Shown here piece after piece: positions 56,812 to 64,000 of a DNA stretch of 64,000 nucleotides. The translations under genes were made by a program, and so were the position numbers. Origin of the DNA: Gilliamella sp. wkB112 (GTDB lineage: Bacteria > Pseudomonadota > Gammaproteobacteria > Enterobacterales > Orbaceae). The number at the start of each line of letters is the position of its first letter. Positions within the stretch are counted from its first letter, which is position 1. The stretch covers positions 124,001 through 188,000 of the forward strand of contig NZ_LZGL01000017.1 in the NCBI RefSeq assembly GCF_001690685.1, read 5' to 3'. The notes below the pieces were generated by a model, which worked only from the letters and a program-made list of their open reading frames with translations, did not search any database and was not told where the DNA came from.

Positions 56812-56874
56812 ATAGTTAATAATAACTTTGCTTATAAACTTCGATGAAGTTATTATTAACTATTTCGTTTTTTT
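56812..56874 (+). terminator. Strong terminator after the CI-like gene
   Basis: A perfect 17-bp stem (56812-56828 with 56847-56863, arms ATAGTTAATAATAACTT and its complement) followed by TTCGTTTTTTT. Confidence 0.8.
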
Positions 56875-57047
56875 CCACGCTTATAATTGGAATATCATCC
56901 CCGAAAATCGTAAAAATGTTTCAGGTGAGCTATACGTTTTAATATAATTTGTTCATTACTTTTTCATTGTAACGGGCATAACTTTAGGCATTTTAGTCTA
57001 GTTATGTTAAAATTAATCATCAAATTTCAGTTTATTTTCTTGTTATT

Positions 57048-58178
57048 ATGTCGAACCCAAATACAATCAAAAAAGTCGTTGTCGGAATGTCTGGTGGTGT
57101 TGATTCCTCCGTTTCAGCTTATTTATTACAACAACAAGGTTATGATGTTGTTGGCTTATTTATGAAAAACTGGGAAGAGGATGATACTGATGAATATTGC
57201 TCAGCAGCTGTAGATTTAGCCGACGCTCAAGCTGTATGTGATAAATTAAATATTAAGCTACATACCATTAATTTTGCTGCCGAATATTGGGATAATGTAT
57301 TTGAACATTTTTTATCTGAATACAAAGCAGGTCGAACGCCCAACCCTGATATTTTATGTAATAAAGAGATCAAATTTAAAGCCTTTTTAGAATATGCAGC
57401 CCAAGATCTTGGTGCTGACTATATTGCTACAGGTCATTATGTGCGTAAACGGGAAGCCAATAACAAAATCGAATTATTACGTGGTATTGATAACAATAAA
57501 GATCAAAGTTATTTTTTATACACCTTGAGTGAAGACCAAATTCGTCAAAGCTTATTCCCGGTTGGTGAGTTAGAAAAACCGCAAGTCCGTAAAATTGCCG
57601 AGCAACTTGGTTTAGCAACTGCTGCCAAAAAAGATTCTACTGGGATCTGTTTTATTGGTGAGCGTAAGTTTAGTGACTTTTTAGCTCGTTATTTACCAGC
57701 TCAAGTTGGCAATATTCGCACTGTTGATGGTGAGATAATAGGTCAACATCATGGACTTATGTACCACACATTAGGACAACGTAAAGGACTTGGGATTGGC
57801 GGACTAAAACAGGCCGAAGATACTCCATGGTATGTAGTCGATAAGGATATTAAAAATAACGAATTAATTGTAGCCCAAGGCCATGACCACCCTGCACTTT
57901 TTTCAGATGGTTTAATTGCCCAGCAATTACATTGGGTAAATCGGCAAGTAGTGACTCAACCATTTAGTTGTACAGTTAAAACCCGTTACCGTCAACAGGA
58001 TATAAACTGTCAGGTTAACCCTTTAGCAGAAGATGAAATTGAAGTAGTTTTTGCTAATCCTGTTGCAGCTGTAACTCCTGGACAATCGGCGGTTTTTTAC
58101 CAAGGTGAAGTGTGCTTAGGTGGTGGTATTATTGCAAACAGGATTATAGATAGTAAGGAGCATTTGCATGAACACTAA
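57048..58178 (+). CDS. mnmA: tRNA-specific 2-thiouridylase MnmA
   Basis: Thiolates U34 of Lys, Glu and Gln tRNAs. PP-loop [26 protein letters not shown], the first catalytic Cys in [11 protein letters not shown] (about residue 103), [19 protein letters not shown], and the second Cys in [12 protein letters not shown] (about 200). The C-terminal domain [10 protein letters not shown] is complete. 376 residues. Its end overlaps hflD by 11 bases, in the conserved mnmA-hflD-purB order. Confidence 0.97.
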   Translation: MSNPNTIKKVVVGMSGGVDSSVSAYLLQQQGYDVVGLFMKNWEEDDTDEYCSAAVDLADAQAVCDKLNIKLHTINFAAEYWDNVFEHFLSEYKAGRTPNPDILCNKEIKFKAFLEYAAQDLGADYIATGHYVRKREANNKIELLRGIDNNKDQSYFLYTLSEDQIRQSLFPVGELEKPQVRKIAEQLGLATAAKKDSTGICFIGERKFSDFLARYLPAQVGNIRTVDGEIIGQHHGLMYHTLGQRKGLGIGGLKQAEDTPWYVVDKDIKNNELIVAQGHDHPALFSDGLIAQQLHWVNRQVVTQPFSCTVKTRYRQQDINCQVNPLAEDEIEVVFANPVAAVTPGQSAVFYQGEVCLGGGIIANRIIDSKEHLHEH

Positions 58179-58815
58179 ATATCATCATATTGCTATCGCC
58201 CTTGCCGGAGTAGCACAAAGCACAATATTAATCCCCCAACTTGCCAATACGGGGGTTTGCAGTGCTACCTTATATGAACAATCAATAAATAGTGTTTTTC
58301 AAACTTCTCCTAAAACGACGGTAGATGTATTTGGAGGATTGAACAACCTCAGAACTGGCTTAAAAGCGTTGATACAACTACTTTCTTCAGGGCAAAAAGA
58401 ACAAATAGAGTTAATTCGTTATCTATTTGGCTCCTTAAGTATTACCAGCAAACTAATCAAAAATACCGAAGCATTAACTAAGATAGATCAGCGCTTAACC
58501 CGTATATCCAGGCTTTATACTGATATGAGTGATGAAACAATACAAGCACATATTGATGATCTTTCGTACTCACTTGCAGGAATCTATTCTGATATTATAA
58601 GCCCTTTAGCAACTAAAATTAAAGTAGTTGGTAAAGCTGAATTTTTACAAAATTCTTTGGTTCAAGCAAAAGTCAGAACCGCACTTTTGGGTTGTATTCG
58701 CTCAGCGATATTATGGTATCAAGTCGGTGGTAGTCGCATACAACTTTTATTTTCACGCAAACGAATTTGTAAAGCTGCTCAAGAATTACTACTAGAGATT
58801 GATAACATCAATTAA
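58168..58815 (+). CDS. hflD: HflD family membrane-associated regulator
   Basis: An all-helical protein which, in E. coli, binds lambda CII and tethers it to the membrane. Recognisable by [21 protein letters not shown], the central segment of about residues 75-110, and the C-terminal [32 protein letters not shown]. About 215 residues. Position between mnmA and purB supports the call. Its native cellular role is uncertain. Confidence 0.93.
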   Translation: MNTKYHHIAIALAGVAQSTILIPQLANTGVCSATLYEQSINSVFQTSPKTTVDVFGGLNNLRTGLKALIQLLSSGQKEQIELIRYLFGSLSITSKLIKNTEALTKIDQRLTRISRLYTDMSDETIQAHIDDLSYSLAGIYSDIISPLATKIKVVGKAEFLQNSLVQAKVRTALLGCIRSAILWYQVGGSRIQLLFSRKRICKAAQELLLEIDNIN

Positions 58816-58830
58816 TTGGTATATTTCTAA

Positions 58831-60231
<1,401 letters not shown>

Positions 60232-60249
60232 TAATTGAATTGACACAAT

Positions 60250-60276
60250 CTGAAACATTTTATACAAATGTTTCAG
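60250..60276 (+). terminator. Hairpin after purB
   Basis: An 11-bp stem, ctgaaacattt/aaatgtttcag, without a clear T run. Confidence 0.5.
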
Positions 60277-60384
60277 GAACATTAATTCAATAATAATGTA
60301 GAATCTTATAATTATTACATCACAAATAAGTTAGCCTTACATAGGTAAAGTCATTAAGCTTGAGTATTAAAGTAGGAAAATAGA

Positions 60385-61305
60385 TTGAAAATTCGCATTG
60401 CAACACGAAAAAGCCCTTTAGCACTTTGGCAGGCTAATTATGTAAAACAAAGATTATTAGCTAACCATGAAGATTTAATGGTTGAATTAATACCTATGGT
60501 GACTCAAGGTGATGTCTTGTTAGACAGTCCGCTATCAAAAATTGGCGGTAAAGGTCTGTTTGTAAAAAAGCTAGAGCAAGCTCTATTAAATAACGTTGCC
60601 GATATTGCAGTTCACTCTATCAAAGATGTTCCCGCTCAATTACCACCAGGATTAATATTAGCCACTGTCTGTCATCGTGATGATGTACGCGATGCCTTTG
60701 TTTCCAACAAATATGAGAGTTTAGAACACCTGCCATATGGGGCCATCATCGGCACATCAAGTTTACGTAGACAATGCCAATTACGGGCAAAATATCCCAA
60801 TATTTTAATTAAAGATTTACGCGGCAATGTTGGTTCGCGTCTAAATAAACTCGACAACCGAGAATATGATGCAATTATTTTGGCCACCGCAGGCTTAAAA
60901 CGCTTGGGTTTTGATAACCGTATTAAGCAATATATAGATACGGACATAATATTACCTGCAGTTGGTCAAGGAGCTATCGGCATAGAAACTCGAGCCAATG
61001 ACCAAGTAATTATGGATCTATTAGCTCCACTTGAAGATCCAAATAGTCGCACCTGCATTAAAGCAGAAAGAGCAATGAATGAAGCGTTACAAGGTGGTTG
61101 CCAAGTTCCTATTGCTTGTTATGCAAAATTAACTAACGAAGTATTAACTATACATGGTTTAGTTGGTCGCATTGATGGGTCTAAAATTACTCAAGTAAAA
61201 CTACAAAGTTCAGGAATACCAGCCGAAGAGTTAGGCAAACAACTGGCAAAACGACTTCTTGAACAAGGTGCCGATGAAATATTACAGGAATTACAAGGCG
61301 AATGA
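60385..61305 (+). CDS. hemC: Hydroxymethylbilane synthase (porphobilinogen deaminase)
   Basis: Polymerises four porphobilinogens in haem synthesis. [65 protein letters not shown] and [12 protein letters not shown] are present. The dipyrromethane-binding Cys is in [14 protein letters not shown] (about residue 240). 306 residues. The start codon is TTG at 60385 with AGGA upstream and no better in-frame ATG. Its stop overlaps hemD by four bases. Confidence 0.96.
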   Translation: MKIRIATRKSPLALWQANYVKQRLLANHEDLMVELIPMVTQGDVLLDSPLSKIGGKGLFVKKLEQALLNNVADIAVHSIKDVPAQLPPGLILATVCHRDDVRDAFVSNKYESLEHLPYGAIIGTSSLRRQCQLRAKYPNILIKDLRGNVGSRLNKLDNREYDAIILATAGLKRLGFDNRIKQYIDTDIILPAVGQGAIGIETRANDQVIMDLLAPLEDPNSRTCIKAERAMNEALQGGCQVPIACYAKLTNEVLTIHGLVGRIDGSKITQVKLQSSGIPAEELGKQLAKRLLEQGADEILQELQGE

Positions 61306-62057
61306 TTATAGTAACTAGGCCTTCTCCTGAAGGTGAAGTCCTAACTACCCAACTTAACCAAGCTAACTTCCCCGCGATACATTTACCTTTGTTTGATATA
61401 ACTGCCGGTAATGATTTGGTCAATTTACAACAACAACTCAATCAACTGTTACCATTAGATATCGTTATCATTTCATCGCCACAAATTACCTATATCATTA
61501 AAAATAACCTAGCTAATCTATCTTTACCCAAACACGTTCGTTATTTTGCAATTGGTGAAAAATCAGCCAAACTTTTTGGTCAATTAACTAAACAAAGTAT
61601 CAGTTACCCTGAGCAAGAAAATAGTGAAGGCTTATTACAATTACTGGCACATGAATCATTAAAAAATCATAATATATTAATTTTGCGTGGTAATACCGGA
61701 CGACAATTATTAATGGAAAGCCTAACTCTACAACAAGCTAAAGTTAAATTAATTGAATGTTACCGCCGCCAGCCAATTACATATTCTAATAATATTTTAG
61801 CTAATAATATTGATAAACAAATCATAATTGTTACTAGTATTGAAAACCTTTTACAACTGGAAACTTATTGCCAAATTGCACATAAACGCCAAGTTAATTT
61901 AATCGTAACCAGTGAACGAATTTTTAGTCATGCTAAACAGCTAAAATGGCAAAAAATCCTTCTAGTTGCTAGTGCTCATAATCAGGATTTATTAACGGCT
62001 ATAAGGAGATTTTACCCAAATTATGGTGATAATAAACTACTAAAGACTACTAGCTAA
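61302..62057 (+). CDS. hemD: Uroporphyrinogen-III synthase
   Basis: Closes and inverts ring D of the linear tetrapyrrole. A poorly conserved family. [39 protein letters not shown]-like [43 protein letters not shown] and LIECYRRQP match HemD. 251 residues. ATGA overlap with hemC indicates translational coupling. Confidence 0.9.
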   Translation: MIIVTRPSPEGEVLTTQLNQANFPAIHLPLFDITAGNDLVNLQQQLNQLLPLDIVIISSPQITYIIKNNLANLSLPKHVRYFAIGEKSAKLFGQLTKQSISYPEQENSEGLLQLLAHESLKNHNILILRGNTGRQLLMESLTLQQAKVKLIECYRRQPITYSNNILANNIDKQIIIVTSIENLLQLETYCQIAHKRQVNLIVTSERIFSHAKQLKWQKILLVASAHNQDLLTAIRRFYPNYGDNKLLKTTS

Positions 62058-62292
62058 AAAGATTAACTACTTTAAATATCCTAAACATCCGTAGCTTAAT
62101 CTAAGTATTACCTTATAATTATTAAATTGAAATACCTAATAATCTGGCAACATTTACTAACATAAAACAGACCAAAATATACAAGTAACCATTATTAGTT
62201 GCTAATATAAACATTAAATTTTATTTAAAACAATGATAAGTATATGTCATAATGCCGTTATTATTTTTTAAAGATTCTAAATGAGGTAAGTT

Positions 62293-63729
62293 ATGCCATC
62301 CCGATATTATGGTGCCAACGCAACACTTTCGACAATAAGTACCACTTCATTTAGTCAACCTTCAACATTAGATACCAAGAATGAAGCGAAAAATACAATG
62401 AAAGAGAATAAACAAGATCCGGTAACTATACCAGCTAGTACTGAGCCGAAACAAAAAGCCATTACGCCATCGGTTAATAATAACCGCAACAAAGCACCGA
62501 TTTCAAAATTATCTATTGTTGCTATCGCATTAACTGTTTGCTTAGGTGGATTTATTTTTTATCATGGTCATCAACAATTTAAAAATCAAAAGAAGACCAT
62601 TTCTATCCTGCAAACTGAAATCGTAAACTTAAAACAAACAACTAAACAGAGTATTGTTAACGATTTACAAAATAGCATTACTGATGCAGTAAATAAGCAA
62701 AACCAACAATTTTCATCACTAGAACAACAAGTAGATCGCCAGCTTAATGAACAACAAAAAATTCAACAACAACTTACTAATCAAGTAAATGACTTATCAA
62801 AATTAAATGAACAAAGTTTGCATAATATTAACGAACGGTTAGCTGCTATGTCCACTACCGACAATAATGTTTGGTTGATTTCACAAGCTAACTACTTGGT
62901 GCACTTGGCCGGTAGGAAAATTTGGAATGATCAGGATTATACTACTGCTCGCTTACTACTTAAAAATGCTGATGAAAGTTTAGCTCAAGCTAACGATCCT
63001 AGTTTATTACCAGCTAGGCAAGCAATAAATAAAGATATTGGCTCTTTATCACAAGTTAGCTTTATTGATACTGATGGTATTATTATGAAGTTATTAGGTT
63101 TGTCGGAATCTTTAACTGAATTACCATTGGTCGGAAATTATAAAGAAGTTGATCTTGGCATGACTCAATATAATGATGACCTACCGAATCCTACTACTGA
63201 TGCTGAACAAACCAATACTGAGGTTACAACTGACCAAACCGATAATAATACGGGAATAACATCGTCGATTTCTGATTGGTCTAGTAACTTATTAACGAAT
63301 GCTGAATCATTTATGCAAAAATTTGTTAGTATCGAAAAACTTGATGAAAGCGAAAGTAATTTTGCGACTTGTTTATCTAAAGCTGGTAATGATGAAAAAC
63401 AAATTGTTCACTGTCAAATTTTAAAAACACCATTGACACTCGAACAATCACTTTATTTACGCGAAAATATTCGCTTCCGTTTATTAATTGCTGCTCAAGC
63501 CGTGCCTAGACATCAAGATCTTATATACCAACAGGCATTAAATGATGCCTCGATTTGGATTAATGCTTATTTTGATGGCGATGCACCCAATGTCAAAGCA
63601 TTAATCAATGATCTTGAAAACTTACAAAGTCAATCCATAAGTAATCAATCTGTTCCTGATAATTTGGCTAGTCTTGGTGAGTTAGAAAAGTTAATGCAAA
63701 CCCGCGTACGTTCAGTGTTGACCAAATAG
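62293..63729 (+). CDS. hemX: HemX-like membrane protein
   Basis: A single-pass protein annotated as a uroporphyrinogen-III C-methyltransferase-like HemX, without the methyltransferase catalytic domain. A disordered Thr/Pro-rich N-terminus (about 1-75) is followed by a TM helix (LSIVAIALTVCLGGFIFYHG), then a long coiled coil (about 105-190, rich in Gln). The conserved periplasmic part contains NVWLISQANYLVHLAGRKIWNDQDYTTARLLLKNADESLA and ENIRFRLLIAAQAVPRHQDLIYQQAL. It is encoded before hemY. A 235-base gap separates it from hemD. Confidence 0.9.
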   Translation: MPSRYYGANATLSTISTTSFSQPSTLDTKNEAKNTMKENKQDPVTIPASTEPKQKAITPSVNNNRNKAPISKLSIVAIALTVCLGGFIFYHGHQQFKNQKKTISILQTEIVNLKQTTKQSIVNDLQNSITDAVNKQNQQFSSLEQQVDRQLNEQQKIQQQLTNQVNDLSKLNEQSLHNINERLAAMSTTDNNVWLISQANYLVHLAGRKIWNDQDYTTARLLLKNADESLAQANDPSLLPARQAINKDIGSLSQVSFIDTDGIIMKLLGLSESLTELPLVGNYKEVDLGMTQYNDDLPNPTTDAEQTNTEVTTDQTDNNTGITSSISDWSSNLLTNAESFMQKFVSIEKLDESESNFATCLSKAGNDEKQIVHCQILKTPLTLEQSLYLRENIRFRLLIAAQAVPRHQDLIYQQALNDASIWINAYFDGDAPNVKALINDLENLQSQSISNQSVPDNLASLGELEKLMQTRVRSVLTK

Positions 63730-63739
63730 GAGAATAATA

Positions 63740-64000
63740 ATGTTTAGAATATTAATTATTTTCTTAGTGCTTGTAGGTGGCTTTTTCCTAGGTCCTTTAC
63801 TACAAGGCCATCAAGGTTCAGCTATATTTGTGGTTGCTAATTATAGAATCAGCATGTCATTTAATTCTTTTGTTATATTGCTGACATTCGGATTACTTTG
63901 CCTTTATATTATTTATTGGTTGTTTAAAAAGATTTTTAATTCTAAAACTGCACTAGGTAATTGGTTACGTTCAAAATCACCACGTAAAGCTATCAAGCGT
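63740..64000 (+). CDS. hemY: HemY protein, N-terminal part (cut by window end)
   Basis: The frame opens at ATG 63740, ten bases after hemX, and runs without a stop for 87 codons to the window edge. It reads MFRILIIFLVLVGGFFLGPL then LQGHQGSAIFVVANYRISMS, and a second hydrophobic helix FVILLTFGLLCLYIIYWLFK. Two N-terminal TM helices and a GP-x-L-x-GHQG block are the HemY signature; TPR repeats should follow beyond the window. AGGAG lies upstream of the ATG. Function in haem metabolism is by association. Confidence 0.92.
   Translation, partial: MFRILIIFLVLVGGFFLGPLLQGHQGSAIFVVANYRISMSFNSFVILLTFGLLCLYIIYWLFKKIFNSKTALGNWLRSKSPRKAIKR

Overview
The window is AT-rich chromosomal DNA from a gammaproteobacterium. 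E. coli-like gene orders (mnmA-hflD-purB, rsmE-gshB-yqgE-yqgF, hemC-hemD-hemX-hemY), zapB, nlpD, mlaA and a YdbK-type nifJ support this. High A+T, many TTG/GTG starts, PdxST-type vitamin B6 synthesis and fermentative or sugar-acid genes fit an Orbaceae-like gut symbiont (Gilliamella or a relative). That family assignment is inference from gene content. I see no rRNA, tRNA, IS element, CRISPR array or complete prophage.

Layout. 1-9 kb: mlaA, a radical-SAM/DUF4130 DNA-repair-like pair, fabB with a FabR-like operator in its promoter, a polar amino acid ABC transporter, asnA, and tenA under a TPP riboswitch. 9-18 kb: a DUF1161 protein, a SemiSWEET transporter, fucO, a DHDPS-family aldolase, a divergent IclR regulator with a long inverted operator pair, an MFS transporter, and pdxR divergent from pdxST. 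18-23.4 kb: a minus-strand operon of aminotransferase, metQ, metN, metI and an FAD-linked 2-hydroxyacid dehydrogenase, which could turn imported hydroxy or keto analogues into methionine.

23.5-29.4 kb is the most unusual part. It holds three tandem paralogous genes for large secreted, adhesin-like proteins of about 500 residues. Each has a Ca-loop-like Asp-rich motif, a C-terminal Lcl/DUF1566-like domain, a hairpin behind it and a CpxR-like GTAAA-N5-GTAAA box in front. The third copy is out of frame with its start because of a three-copy heptanucleotide repeat, so it is either a switched-off phase-variable gene or a recent pseudogene.

29.4-36.4 kb: yhbP, a UbiX/UbiD pair closest to the gallate decarboxylase LpdB/LpdC type, a periplasmic DUF4432 sugar epimerase-like protein, tdk, gpmA and nlpD. 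36.7-51 kb is mostly housekeeping: rsmI, ychF, moeA, an EamA protein, an MBL hydrolase, folB, rsmE, gshB, a GNAT protein, yqgE, yqgF, purM and nifJ, then a decayed HisC-like fragment. 51-57 kb: an NlpC/P60 lipoprotein with a DUF3482 GTPase and DUF2868 membrane protein, zapB, tpiA, and a divergent Ner-like/CI-like regulator pair that looks like an orphan phage switch. 57-64 kb: mnmA, hflD, purB and the hem genes, with hemY cut by the window end.
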